A DNA stretch of 48,397 bases from NCBI GenBank assembly GCA_018698795.1, contig JABIPG010000266.1, positions 1 to 48,397 of the forward strand. The letters run 5' to 3'. Below the pieces are notes generated by a model. The model was not told where the DNA came from. It was given only the letters and a program-made list of their open reading frames with translations, and did not search any database. The translations under genes were made by a program, and so were the position numbers. Each line of letters starts with the position of its first letter. The stretch's first letter is position 1. Source of the DNA: Rhodospirillaceae bacterium. Its GTDB lineage: Bacteria > Pseudomonadota > Alphaproteobacteria > Rhodospirillales > Casp-alpha2. Positions 11,356 through 20,210 of the stretch are shown here, piece after piece.

Positions 11356-12774
11356 ATGGCGGACACCAATTTCGACGTCATCATCATCGGCGGCGGGCCG
11401 GGCGGCTACGTAACCGCAATCCGCGCCGCGCAATTGGGCTTCAAGACCTGCGTAGTCGAGAAACAGCACCTGGGTGGCATCTGCCTCAACTGGGGCTGCA
11501 TCCCGACCAAGGCGCTGCTGCGCTCGGCGGAAATCCTCAACTACATGAAGCACGCCGGTGATTATGGCTTGAGTGCCGATAATGTCGGTTTCGACATAGA
11601 AAAGGTCGTGGCGCGCTCGCGTGGTGTCTCCAAACAACTCAACGGCGGCGTCGGGCATTTGCTGAAGAAAAACAAAGTCACCGTCATCATGGGCACGGCC
11701 AAACTGAACGGCCCCGGCAAGGTCGATGTGACAGGCGAAGACGGCAAAGCGCCCAATGGCAATAAGGTGGCCAGCCTGAGCGGTAAACACATCATCGTCG
11801 CCACCGGTGCGCGCCCGCGTGTGTTGCCCGGTCTTGAGCCCGACGGCAAACTGGTCTGGACCTACTTCGAGGCCCTGAAGCCCGACATCATGCCCAAATC
11901 CATGCTGGTTATCGGGTCCGGTGCCATCGGTATCGAGTTCGCCAGCTTCTACCAAACGCTCGGCGCCGACGTGACGGTGGTCGAAGTGCTGCCGCAAGTG
12001 CTGCCTGTCGAGGACGCCGAAATTGCAGGCGTAGCCCGCAAGCAGTTTGAGAAGCACGGCCTCAAAATCATGTCGGGCGCGAAAGTCACCAAGCTCGACA
12101 AAACCGCCAACGCGGTCACCGCCACCATTGAAGACGATAAGGGCAAAACCAGCCAGATCACGGTTGATCGCGTTATTGCCGCTGTCGGCGTGGTCGGCAA
12201 TATCGAGAACATCGGACTTGAAAGCACCAAGATTAAAACCGACCGCGGCTGTATCGTCGCTGACGGCTTTGGCCGCACCGACGAGCCCGGCGTCTATGCG
12301 ATCGGCGATGTCGCGGGACCGCCGATGCTGGCGCATAAGGCCGAGCACGAGGGGGTCATCTGCATCGAGAAGATCGCCGGGTTCAATGCGCACCCGATGG
12401 ACAAAAACAAAATCCCCGGCTGCACCTATTGCCACCCACAGGTCGCCAGCGTCGGCATGACCGAACAGGCCGCCAAGGACGCAGGGCACGCCGTCAAAGT
12501 CGGGCGCTTCCCGTTCATGGGCAACGGCAAGGCCATTGCGTTGGGTGAGCCCGATGGCTTGGTAAAAACCGTGTTCGATGCCAAAACCGGCGAGCTGTTA
12601 GGCGCGCACATGGTCGGCGCCGAGGTCACCGAGCTGATCCAGGGCTTCGTCGTCGCCATGGGGCTGGAGACCACCGAGGAAGACCTGATGCACACAGTCT
12701 TCCCGCATCCGACGCTTTCTGAGATGATGCACGAGTCCGTATTGGACGCCTACGACCGCGTCATCCACATGTAA
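11356..12774 (+). CDS. lpdA: Dihydrolipoamide dehydrogenase (E3)
   Basis: The 472-residue FAD/NAD flavoprotein reoxidises dihydrolipoamide. It has the N-terminal FAD motif IIGGGPGGYV, the redox-active disulfide motif GGICLNWGCIPTK (two Cys separated by four residues), the NAD-binding GSGAIGIEF, the second FAD motif YAIGDVAG, and the C-terminal dimer-interface His-Glu pair in HTVFPHPTLSEMMHES. AGAGGA lies upstream of the ATG. The enzyme serves PDH and possibly other 2-oxoacid complexes. Confidence 0.97.
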   Translation: MADTNFDVIIIGGGPGGYVTAIRAAQLGFKTCVVEKQHLGGICLNWGCIPTKALLRSAEILNYMKHAGDYGLSADNVGFDIEKVVARSRGVSKQLNGGVGHLLKKNKVTVIMGTAKLNGPGKVDVTGEDGKAPNGNKVASLSGKHIIVATGARPRVLPGLEPDGKLVWTYFEALKPDIMPKSMLVIGSGAIGIEFASFYQTLGADVTVVEVLPQVLPVEDAEIAGVARKQFEKHGLKIMSGAKVTKLDKTANAVTATIEDDKGKTSQITVDRVIAAVGVVGNIENIGLESTKIKTDRGCIVADGFGRTDEPGVYAIGDVAGPPMLAHKAEHEGVICIEKIAGFNAHPMDKNKIPGCTYCHPQVASVGMTEQAAKDAGHAVKVGRFPFMGNGKAIALGEPDGLVKTVFDAKTGELLGAHMVGAEVTELIQGFVVAMGLETTEEDLMHTVFPHPTLSEMMHESVLDAYDRVIHM

Positions 12775-12786
12775 GGGGAGGGCCTT

Positions 12787-13587
12787 ATGGCCAGCCTGAG
12801 CGAAGATCAAGTCGCCTCGTACCACAAGGACGGCTTTGTCATCCCTGACTTTCAACTGCCCGCTGCGACCGTCGCCGACATGCGCGCCGCCTATGATGCA
12901 CTGCTCGATGCCAACGCCGACACACCGGGTTTTGATCCTGATTTCATTCTCGGGCCACACCTGCCGCAACCGGGCGCGCAGGGCACCAAGGGTGACCCAA
13001 GATGGCTGGCGTTCGCCCAAAACCCCGATATCTTGCACATGCTTGCCCAAGTCACTGGGCCGGACTTGATCCTGTGGGGGATGACCGTATTTGGTAAACC
13101 TGCCCATCACGGCAAGATTACACCTTGGCATCAAGACGGCGACTACTACCCGATCGAGCCGCTTGAGACGACCACAGTGTGGATCGCGCTCGATGACGCC
13201 ACGCCTGAGAACGGCTGCATGCGCTATATGCCGGGTTCGCACAAGCAGCGCCGCATCTTCCCCCACCATTGGGATGAGCGCCCCGACTACACGCTGACGC
13301 AAGTGCTGGACGACGACTATTACGACGAGGACAAAGCCGTTTCGGTCGAGCTGAAAGCCGGCCAAATCGCGTTGCACGACGTCTACATGGCGCATGTTTC
13401 CGGCGCCAACAAATCCGACCACCGCCGCTGCGGGCTGGTACTGCGCGTCATGCCCGCCACGTCGCACTACAATCACGCCAAGGGCAAAGCCAGTGACAAC
13501 CCAACGCACGACTACGCCAAGCGCGCGCTCTTCTTACTATCTGGCGAAGACACGTCCGGCAAAAACGACTTCAGCATCGGTCATTAA
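12787..13587 (+). CDS. Phytanoyl-CoA dioxygenase (PhyH) family protein
   Basis: The 266-residue Fe(II)/2-oxoglutarate oxygenase-like protein has the first two metal ligands in the HxD motif (PWHQDGDYYPI) and the distal His in LHDVYMAHVSGANKSDHRR, with a downstream Arg suited to binding 2-oxoglutarate. Relatives hydroxylate acyl-CoAs, ectoine or other small molecules. The catalytic triad looks complete, so the protein should be active, but the substrate is unknown. It starts 12 nt after lpdA behind a strong GGGGAGG and ends 42 nt before lipA, so it belongs to the PDH transcription unit. Confidence 0.87.
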   Translation: MASLSEDQVASYHKDGFVIPDFQLPAATVADMRAAYDALLDANADTPGFDPDFILGPHLPQPGAQGTKGDPRWLAFAQNPDILHMLAQVTGPDLILWGMTVFGKPAHHGKITPWHQDGDYYPIEPLETTTVWIALDDATPENGCMRYMPGSHKQRRIFPHHWDERPDYTLTQVLDDDYYDEDKAVSVELKAGQIALHDVYMAHVSGANKSDHRRCGLVLRVMPATSHYNHAKGKASDNPTHDYAKRALFLLSGEDTSGKNDFSIGH

Positions 13588-13629
13588 GGTGGCCATTGAA
13601 TTTCGCCCCTTTGAACCTAGGTTAAGCAT

Positions 13630-14589
13630 ATGACAAACGTCGAAAACCTGCCCCAGAAACGCGGTCGTCTGCGCCACCCGGAAAAGGCCAAGAACGCACC
13701 CAACCCGATCCCGCGTAAGCCCGCCTGGATCAGGGTCAAGGCGCCGACGTCAAAAACCTACAACGAGACCCGCAAGCTGATGCGCGAGAAGAACCTGCAC
13801 ACGGTGTGCGAGGAGGCCTCGTGCCCGAACATCGGCGAGTGCTGGTCACGCAAACACGCCACGGTGATGATCCTGGGCGATATCTGTACGCGGGCCTGTG
13901 CGTTCTGCAATGTCGCCACCGGCAAACCTCGTGCCGTGGACGTCACGGAGCCCGAGAACCTGGCGATCTCAGTGGCCGAGACCGGCATGGCACATGTGGT
14001 GATCACAAGCGTCGACCGCGACGATCTGGCCGACGGCGGGGCAGGACAGTTCGCAAGCTGCATCACCCGCATCCGGGAAACCGCGCCCAACACGACGATC
14101 GAGGTCCTGACCCCTGATTTCCGCGATAAGCCCGGCGGCCTGGAAACCGTGATTGACGCCGGCCCCGATGTCTTCAATCACAACCTGGAAACCGTACCCA
14201 GGCTGTATCCGACGATCCGCCCAGGCGCGCGCTACTTCCATTCGCTGCAATTGCTGGCAGAAGCAAAAAAGCGCGATCCGAACGTCTTCACCAAATCCGG
14301 CATCATGGTCGGGCTGGGCGAGGAGAGGGACGAGATACTTCAAGTCATGGACGATTTGCGTTCAGCAGACGTGGATTTCCTGACCATTGGCCAGTATCTG
14401 GCGCCGACGCCGCGCCACGCCGCCGTTGAACGCTTCGTGACGCCCGACGAGTTTGCTGAGTTCAAACGCATCGGCGAGGCGAAAGGGTTCCACCTCGTGG
14501 CCTCCACGCCACTGACGCGATCGAGCTACCACGCCGACGCTGACTTCGCCAAATTGCAGGCAGCCCGGAAGGCGGCAACCGGGAAATAA
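13630..14589 (+). CDS. lipA: Lipoyl synthase
   Basis: The 319-residue radical-SAM enzyme inserts two sulfurs into octanoyl groups on lipoyl domains. It shows the auxiliary cluster cysteines in [13 protein letters not shown], the radical-SAM triad CTRACAFC, and the C-terminal RSSYHA motif whose Ser ligates the auxiliary cluster. Its product is needed by the lipoyl domains of PdhB and PdhC encoded upstream. In relatives lipA is normally followed by a COQ10/RatA gene; here that gene is 8.7 kb away. Confidence 0.97.
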   Translation: MTNVENLPQKRGRLRHPEKAKNAPNPIPRKPAWIRVKAPTSKTYNETRKLMREKNLHTVCEEASCPNIGECWSRKHATVMILGDICTRACAFCNVATGKPRAVDVTEPENLAISVAETGMAHVVITSVDRDDLADGGAGQFASCITRIRETAPNTTIEVLTPDFRDKPGGLETVIDAGPDVFNHNLETVPRLYPTIRPGARYFHSLQLLAEAKKRDPNVFTKSGIMVGLGEERDEILQVMDDLRSADVDFLTIGQYLAPTPRHAAVERFVTPDEFAEFKRIGEAKGFHLVASTPLTRSSYHADADFAKLQAARKAATGK

Positions 14590-14794
14590 GTGCTGTTGAC
14601 CGGAAACACCGGTGCCAGAACCACCAGTGAATGTCTGAACTTCGCAAATTGCAGAAGGAAAAGCGCTCACAGATATTTCGACGGATTTTGACGGAAGGGC
14701 GGCCATAGAACTTGGGGCAACCATACGCAATCACCACAATGACGCAGAAATCTGATTAGGAATCTGAGAACTAATTTTCGAATTATTCCATTAT

Positions 14795-14841
14795 TTATAC
14801 AAAACTTTTATTATACAAAAACCTTGAAAACCGGATATAAT
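14795..14841 (+). promoter_or_regulatory. Direct repeats and -10 element upstream of the GAF/PAS kinase
   Basis: TTATACAAAA occurs twice with a 16-bp period (14795-14804 and 14811-14820) in a strongly AT-rich patch, followed by a perfect TATAAT at 14836-14841. The repeats overlap the expected -35 region of that -10, as a regulator site would. The start codon lies at 14875. Confidence 0.35.
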
Positions 14842-14874
14842 TTTCCCCAATAGGTAACAATTTCCGGGCGCTTC

Positions 14875-16518
14875 ATGAGAGCCAAGTTCGACAAGGCCCT
14901 TGCCGAGCTCGTTTTCCGTGGGGAACACGATCACTCGATTTACCAAGTGGCCGCACCGTTATTGACTTCGGCGACTGGTTGGCGATACGCCGCCATCGGT
15001 CGTTTGGACGATAACGGCAAGCGTGTGGAGGTTCTCGCTGCCGCCGACGGCGGGAAAATGCAGCAAACTTGGAGTTACGATCTGGCAGACACGCCATGCG
15101 CCCATGTCTATGAAAGCGATATTTTCGATCCGTATTGGTTTGTCGGATCCGGCCTGATCGAGAAATATCCAAACGACAAAGCCTTGCTGGAAGGTGAGTT
15201 CGTTGCCTACAGAGGTGAGCTTTTCTTTGATGATCGCGGCCAACCCGCGGGACATGTTTTTTGCATGCACGATGCGGAAATGTCTGACGATGATGAGACC
15301 CGATGGTTTTTCCGGATGCTGACCCAACGCATCGGCGCAGAGTTCAACCGAATGAATTCTGAATTAGCTCTGAGGGTACAGGGCGAACGCTCCGAGCGAG
15401 CAACGCAGGCGGGGCGGGTTGGCGTTTGGGAATGGGACCTGGAAACCGACCAAGTGTATTTTGCGCCCAATCTCGAGAAAATGTTGGGCTGCAATGACGG
15501 CGAACACATCAAACACATCGATCAATGGATCAAACGGGTCGATCCCGAATTTGGCCAACCCATGCTTGATGCGGCGCAGGCCTTCCGCGAACAACGCCGC
15601 ACCGGCGAGATGGTCGCCGAATACAGAACAACCCTTGAGGACGGAACGGTTCGGTGGTTTGAGGCGAGATCGCATTCGATTGGTGGCGAAAACGGCCAGC
15701 CATTGAAGTTGATCGGCACCGATACCGATATCACCGAGCGCAAACAGGCCGAAGACAGATTGCTGGATGCACTTAAACAGGTGGAAAAAGCCAATGCGGC
15801 GAAGTCGGATTTTCTTGCCAACACCAGTCACGAGCTGAGGACGCCGCTGAATTCAATTATCGGTTTTTCCGATATGCTTCTCGGGGAAACGTTCGGCGCT
15901 CTCGGCAGCGAGCAAAACAAAGAATACATCGAGATCATCAACAAATCCGGAAAGCATCTGCATTCAGTTATCGGCGACATTCTCGATTTGGCGAAGGTCG
16001 AATCCGGCGAAGTCGATATCTCGGAAGAAGCGATCGATATTCGCGATTTGATCATCGACGCTCATGACATCGTTTCTGATCAAGCTGCGAAGAAGAGCAT
16101 TCGGCTTCCGATAGACCACCAACCGGCTATACCGCTGCTGATGGGCGACAAGTTAAAAATCCTGCAGGTTCTGCTCAATCTCTTGGGCAATGCGATAAAG
16201 TTCACCCGCGATGGCGGCACGGTCTCGACCAGCGCATTCGTGAACAATGACGGTTTTTTTGTGATCGCGGTGGAAGATTCCGGCATCGGCATCGCAAAGA
16301 CCGATATCGCCACAATTTTGGAGCCGTTCAGCCAGGCCGGCCATGCGTATACGCGCAGTAGCGATGGAACAGGCCTGGGATTGGCAATCGTCAAATCGTT
16401 CATGGAGTTGCACGGCGGGACATTGCAGTTGGAAAGCCAACTTGGTGCCGGCACGAAGGTAAATGCATGTTTTCCGGCACACCGCATCATAGCCATGTGC
16501 GCAGCATCGAACATCTAA
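14875..16518 (+). CDS. Cytoplasmic hybrid-sensor-less histidine kinase with GAF and PAS domains
   Basis: The 547-residue kinase has a GAF domain (about 20-160; ATGWRYAAIGRL, then FFDDRGQPAGHVFCMHD), a PAS/PAC domain (about 178-292; GVWEWDLETDQVYFAPNLEK and the PAC end LIGTDTDITERK), HisKA with phospho-acceptor His319 in SDFLANTSHELRTPLN, and an HATPase domain with LLGNAIKFTRDGG (N box), VEDSGIGIAK (G1) and GTGLGLAI (G2). No transmembrane segment is visible, so it senses an internal signal. No response regulator gene is adjacent, so it is an orphan kinase. The Shine-Dalgarno sequence is weak. Confidence 0.93.
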   Translation: MRAKFDKALAELVFRGEHDHSIYQVAAPLLTSATGWRYAAIGRLDDNGKRVEVLAAADGGKMQQTWSYDLADTPCAHVYESDIFDPYWFVGSGLIEKYPNDKALLEGEFVAYRGELFFDDRGQPAGHVFCMHDAEMSDDDETRWFFRMLTQRIGAEFNRMNSELALRVQGERSERATQAGRVGVWEWDLETDQVYFAPNLEKMLGCNDGEHIKHIDQWIKRVDPEFGQPMLDAAQAFREQRRTGEMVAEYRTTLEDGTVRWFEARSHSIGGENGQPLKLIGTDTDITERKQAEDRLLDALKQVEKANAAKSDFLANTSHELRTPLNSIIGFSDMLLGETFGALGSEQNKEYIEIINKSGKHLHSVIGDILDLAKVESGEVDISEEAIDIRDLIIDAHDIVSDQAAKKSIRLPIDHQPAIPLLMGDKLKILQVLLNLLGNAIKFTRDGGTVSTSAFVNNDGFFVIAVEDSGIGIAKTDIATILEPFSQAGHAYTRSSDGTGLGLAIVKSFMELHGGTLQLESQLGAGTKVNACFPAHRIIAMCAASNI

Positions 16519-16648
16519 TATCCCATTTGGAGTGAGCGAGGAGGGGGGCTGAGATAATCCGCTCACGCCCGTCACTAGCACCGACTTGCTTCCACTTGCA
16601 TCCAGCGCCCACGATCCCCATGTTGAACTCTGCGGCAAAGGAGCGCCC

Positions 16649-16918
16649 ATGGCCCCGACGAACGCGGTAATCAGACTGATATCACCGTGCCTCGGCATCT
16701 GTGAGATGACCGACAACGAGCCCAAGCATTGCAAGGGCTGCCGGCGCACGACGCAAGAGATCGGCGCGTGGCGCTTTGCCAGCATGGATGAGCGCATTGA
16801 CATCCTGATACGCCTCTATGAGCGTTGGCAGGCCGCTGGCGCGCCCCCCAAAGACGACACCAAAGCACAACTCCTGCATGCGGAAATGATGGAACGGTTC
16901 CGGCTGGCCGGGTTTTAG
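16649..16918 (+). CDS. DUF1289 small cysteine-rich protein
   Basis: The 89-residue protein has the DUF1289 core SPCLGICEMTDNEPKHCKGC followed by RRTTQEIGAW. The four cysteines (CxxxC and CxxC) look suited to binding Zn or an Fe-S cluster. Family function is unknown; some members are annotated as Fe-S related. ATG 16649 has AAAGGAG 5 nt upstream and homology starts there, although the frame is open from 16586. It lies alone between two histidine kinases. Confidence 0.85.
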   Translation: MAPTNAVIRLISPCLGICEMTDNEPKHCKGCRRTTQEIGAWRFASMDERIDILIRLYERWQAAGAPPKDDTKAQLLHAEMMERFRLAGF

Positions 16919-17020
16919 GGCGAGCGGCTCTTCAAAGCCGTGGATCTTTCGATCAGGCCTCATATCGCTGCATAATCGCTTGTGCTCGCATCTCCAAAAA
17001 GGCAAAAATTCCAAGATAGG

Positions 17021-17048
17021 CCGTGATCAATCGTCATTGATGACACGG
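17021..17048 (+). promoter_or_regulatory. Inverted repeat upstream of the second histidine kinase
   Basis: CCGTG-ATCAAT (17021-17031) pairs with ATTGAT and, after a 2-nt bulge, CACGG (17036-17041, 17044-17048) around a CGTC loop: 11 bp in total, about 85 nt before the kinase start. It is a candidate operator or leader hairpin; no U-run follows. Confidence 0.35.
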
Positions 17049-17133
17049 TCACGCTATCCGGCCACACTGTTCGTCCCTGATGGCCGAACGTTGACCGCTT
17101 TGCGCGGAATTGAAATTGAGAACAGCGGTTTTG

Positions 17134-18231
17134 ATGATTGACACCCCTCACGACGGCGGACTGGAAGGATGGCTGAAAGAAGCCATCGACGTGATGAGCG
17201 ACGGGTTCGCCATCTACGATTCCGACGGACGCCTGGCATATTGCAATGAGAGTTTCCGTCAAATTCATAGTTATCCCAAAGCCGACACAGAACCGGGTCT
17301 CGCAACCTACAACAGCCTGGGCCAGCTTGACGTGGCGCACTCAAAAGATACCCGAACACCGTTCACGTTTGCCGAGCGGGTTTCGCAAGTTCGCAATGAA
17401 GGCGCCACGGAGATTATCCAAAGTTTCGGCAATCGGGTCTATGCGCGCCATATGTCCGTCACGCCTTCGGGAGGGCTCACCAGTATTGTCACCGACATCA
17501 CCGAATTGCGCCGCGCCAAACAAAAGGCCGAAGACGCCGACGGGGCGAAATCCGAGTTTCTCGCATCTATGAGTCACGAGCTTCGGACACCGTTAAACGC
17601 CATCATCGGCTTCGCCCAATTGATCGCCGCTGAGACCTTCGGTGCGCACAGTAATCCCAAATACCTAGAATACGCCGAAGATATCCAAGGCTCGGGGGAG
17701 CATCTGATCGCGATCGTCAACGATATACTGGACCTGTCCAAAATCGAAGCCGGAGAGATCGATTTGAATCGGACGGAATTCGAGCTCGCGAACGCCATCG
17801 AAGAATGCGTCAAACTTTTCAGATACAACCGCGACGTAGCCTCTAAACGTATTCAACTTCGCCTATCGGATGAAACACCGCGCCTTGTCGCGGATGACCG
17901 GATTTTCAAGCAAATCATGATCAACCTGCTGTCGAACGCGGACAAATACACACCCGCCGGCGGTCAAATCGTCATCGCTTCACAGCTGGGAGAGGCGGGC
18001 TCGATCATCCTCAAAATTCAAGATACCGGGATCGGAATAGCGTCGGAGGATATCGAGCGGGTACTCGAACCCTTTGGCCAAGCGCGGATGAATGCCTCCA
18101 TCACTCACAATGGGACCGGCCTAGGGCTTTCGTTGTCGAAAAAATTGATGGAACTGCATGGTGGTACCCTTGAAATCGACAGCGAGCCAAATGTGGGCAC
18201 GACGATAACTCTCGTGTTTTTTCCAAACTAG
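17134..18231 (+). CDS. PAS-domain sensor histidine kinase, cytoplasmic
   Basis: The 365-residue kinase has a PAS_7-like domain (about 12-125; GFAIYDSDGRLAYCNESFR), HisKA with phospho-acceptor His148 in SEFLASMSHELRTPLNAIIG, and HATPase with INLLSNADKYTPAGG, QDTGIGIASEDI and GTGLGLSLSKKL. It has no membrane segment and no linked response regulator. ATG 17134 is preferred; an in-frame TTG at 17110 would add eight residues, and neither has a good Shine-Dalgarno sequence. It shares its HisKA/HATPase style with the kinase 2 kb upstream. Its TAG stop overlaps the first base of the hairpin element at 18230-18407. Confidence 0.9.
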   Translation: MIDTPHDGGLEGWLKEAIDVMSDGFAIYDSDGRLAYCNESFRQIHSYPKADTEPGLATYNSLGQLDVAHSKDTRTPFTFAERVSQVRNEGATEIIQSFGNRVYARHMSVTPSGGLTSIVTDITELRRAKQKAEDADGAKSEFLASMSHELRTPLNAIIGFAQLIAAETFGAHSNPKYLEYAEDIQGSGEHLIAIVNDILDLSKIEAGEIDLNRTEFELANAIEECVKLFRYNRDVASKRIQLRLSDETPRLVADDRIFKQIMINLLSNADKYTPAGGQIVIASQLGEAGSIILKIQDTGIGIASEDIERVLEPFGQARMNASITHNGTGLGLSLSKKLMELHGGTLEIDSEPNVGTTITLVFFPN

Positions 18232-18407
18232 AGCATGTTTCGAGAATACGGAGCCGCTGAGACGCGGTATTGCGTGACGTGGCTAGGAAGGCCGCGCGCT
18301 GCGATGCTGCCGCATCGCGAGGGCGGCTGACGACGTCCATAGCGCGCAATACAGCGCCTTTGGTGATCAAAACAGCCCTTTGGCATCGTATTCTCGAAAT
18401 ATGCTCT
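18230..18407. repeat. MITE-like element with 21-bp terminal inverted repeats
   Basis: The ends 18230-18250 and 18387-18407 are inverted copies of each other with one mismatch in 21 bp (core TTTCGAGAATACG). Inside are further near-inverted segments (GCGGTATTGCG against CGCAATACAGCGC) and a central hairpin GCGATG/CATCGC near 18300-18318, so the whole 178-bp unit can fold on itself. No transposase gene or clear target duplication is visible. It fills the gap between the kinase and the MBL-fold gene and overlaps the kinase stop codon. Confidence 0.6.
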
Positions 18408-18507
18408 CGCTGGCATTGATCCGTATCAGCGCGAATTCCAGTATTTCCGTTATTCTTCCACCGTACGCCCCATGTGGGTGGCGCCGAGAATGCGAAGGGG
18501 ACAGAGC

Positions 18508-19395
18508 ATGTCGCCCGCGGAAACCGAAAACCTCATTGCATCCATTCATGCGATCTCCACCGGGTCGGGCGAACAGCACAAAGAACATCGGTACGGCAGC
18601 CGCATGCCGTCGTTGTGGTGGCTTTTGACATCGCAAAAATGGATAGAAATTCCGATTAACCTCTATGTACTTGAGCACCGCGACGGGCTTGTGTTGTTTG
18701 ACGCCGGTATGGACCCAGCAATCGCTATCGATCCCAATTATGTGTCCAGCGCCATCGGGCGTTTTTTCATGCGTAAATTGTTTCGCTTTCACATCGGGCC
18801 AAACGACACGCTCACCTCTAAACTGCAGGAATTGGGATTTGCCGCTGAAGACGTCTCGAAAGTGGTTGTTTCCCATCTGCACTTCGACCACATCGGCGGT
18901 ATCAAGGAGATAGCGCAGGCGGAACTGCTGGTAAGCCGTGAGGAGTGGCAACAGTTATCCGGCCCGCACCCGGAGCGGGATTTCATCTTTCGCGAACACA
19001 TTGAACTGCCCGGCGCCAAATGGCATCAGATCGATTTTCAACCATCCAACGATCTGCTGTTCGACCCCTTCGGTGGATGTCACGATGTGATGGGCGACGG
19101 CACAATGGTGTTGCTGCCGACACCTGGCCATACACCGGGTTCCATGTCGATGCTGGTCCGATCAGCCGGTTACCCACCGCTTCTGCTCGTCGGCGACCTG
19201 ACGTATGAAACAGATCTGCTGATGAATGACCAGGTGCCTGGAACCGGAGATGTGGCGTTGCTGCGATCGTCGTTCGCGAAAGTCCGTGGCCTAAAGGCGC
19301 AATTGCCCGGGCTCATGATACTCGCTTCCCACGACCCCGAAGCGGACAAAGACCTAGCTGCGGTGCGGGCCCCCGATCCGCAAGCCAACATCTAA
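18508..19395 (+). CDS. MBL-fold metallohydrolase (N-acyl homoserine lactonase-like)
   Basis: The 295-residue protein has the dinuclear metal motif HLHFDH (123-128, preceded by VVVS), a later PTPGHTPGSM His, the LLVGDLTYE Asp, and a HDPE end, an arrangement close to AiiA/AttM-type quorum-quenching lactonases. It probably hydrolyses a lactone or a related ester; quorum quenching is an inference, not shown. ATG 18508 has AAGGGG 7 nt upstream. No luxI or luxR gene is nearby. The preceding MITE-like element separates it from the kinase. Confidence 0.85.
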   Translation: MSPAETENLIASIHAISTGSGEQHKEHRYGSRMPSLWWLLTSQKWIEIPINLYVLEHRDGLVLFDAGMDPAIAIDPNYVSSAIGRFFMRKLFRFHIGPNDTLTSKLQELGFAAEDVSKVVVSHLHFDHIGGIKEIAQAELLVSREEWQQLSGPHPERDFIFREHIELPGAKWHQIDFQPSNDLLFDPFGGCHDVMGDGTMVLLPTPGHTPGSMSMLVRSAGYPPLLLVGDLTYETDLLMNDQVPGTGDVALLRSSFAKVRGLKAQLPGLMILASHDPEADKDLAAVRAPDPQANI

Positions 19396-19397
19396 AT

Positions 19398-20210
19398 TCA
19401 CAATCGCGACAGCGCTTCAGGCGTGGCAATCAGTACGTTGTAGACATACATGTCATCGGGTCGGTTGTCGCTGGCCAGCAGCACCGGCGCGGAACCATCG
19501 TTCTGTGGCAGGCAGATGATGTATCCCAAATCCCGAATCAATCGGAACAAACCATCGATGTCAGAGCCCAAGCTCTGCAAGCCGGTCACGTTGACCTCCA
19601 AAATGGCGAAATCGACCAAGCCTTGGATGAAGACACTCCGCGCCGCCTCCAAAATCATGGCTTCCGCGCCTTCGGTGTCAATTTTCATGAGCCGGACGCG
19701 CTCAACGTCGTGCTCATGCAGCAACGAATCGAGCCGGCATGAGCGCACCTTGTCGGCGCGCGGATTTTGGCGGGTTTGCTCGTTGACCGGATGCAGCGCC
19801 GGGTCCCAAAGGGCATGACCGCCATCGTTGTCGGCGTTGAAGAAAATCTCCGTCTCGCCATCTTCGCCGGCAACCACGGCATTGACGGCAACGACGCGCG
19901 CAAGATCGTTCTCCGCGATGTGATAGGAAAGCTGCTCGAAGTTCTCGGCCATGGGTTCAACCGCGATGACTTGTCCTTCATCGCCGACAATAGCGGCAGC
20001 CAGCATTGAGAAATAGCCGATATGTGCACCGACATCGACGAACGTGTCGCCGGCCCGAAGCACACGCATGAGAAAGAACTGTGTAGCGCGCTCGTAAGCG
20101 CCGCTTTCATGCAACTCGGCCAATATGTTGCGATGAACGGGCGAATCCTGGTCGAAACGCATGGATATCTGGCGACCGGCCATATTGACGTGGGCGTAGA
20201 TGGGATTCAT
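19398..20210 (-). CDS. FkbM family methyltransferase
   Basis: The 270-residue class I SAM-dependent methyltransferase has the binding motif DTFVDVGAHIGYFSML (about 55-70), the acidic VIAVEPMAENFEQL strand, and the FkbM hallmark VRLMKIDTEGAEAMIL in the C-terminal half. Members O-methylate sugars or polyketides, often in surface glycan synthesis. Its ATG overlaps the stop of the upstream 103-residue ORF by 4 nt (20207-20210), so the pair is an operon. It converges with the MBL gene with only two bases between the stops. Confidence 0.9.
   Translation of the reverse strand: MNPIYAHVNMAGRQISMRFDQDSPVHRNILAELHESGAYERATQFFLMRVLRAGDTFVDVGAHIGYFSMLAAAIVGDEGQVIAVEPMAENFEQLSYHIAENDLARVVAVNAVVAGEDGETEIFFNADNDGGHALWDPALHPVNEQTRQNPRADKVRSCRLDSLLHEHDVERVRLMKIDTEGAEAMILEAARSVFIQGLVDFAILEVNVTGLQSLGSDIDGLFRLIRDLGYIICLPQNDGSAPVLLASDNRPDDMYVYNVLIATPEALSRL

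Noticed and set aside
11023-12489. Minus-strand open frame of 488 codons opposite the cupin and lpdA genes
   Set aside because: It lies fully antisense to two clearly recognisable genes, has no family resemblance and has a His/Val/Asp-rich composition typical of a reverse-complement shadow.
12598-13509. Minus-strand frame of 303 codons opposite lpdA and the PhyH gene
   Set aside because: It spans the junction of two real genes on the other strand and has no protein family signal.
16545-16600. TPP-riboswitch-like GGGCTGAGATAAT
   Set aside because: Only the CTGAGA-like piece is present; the second conserved half of the thi box is missing, and the downstream DUF1289 gene is not a thiamine gene.
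18367-18951. Minus-strand frame of 194 codons opposite the MBL gene
   Set aside because: The plus strand encodes the HLHFDH metal motif and a full MBL fold; the minus frame has no recognisable domain.
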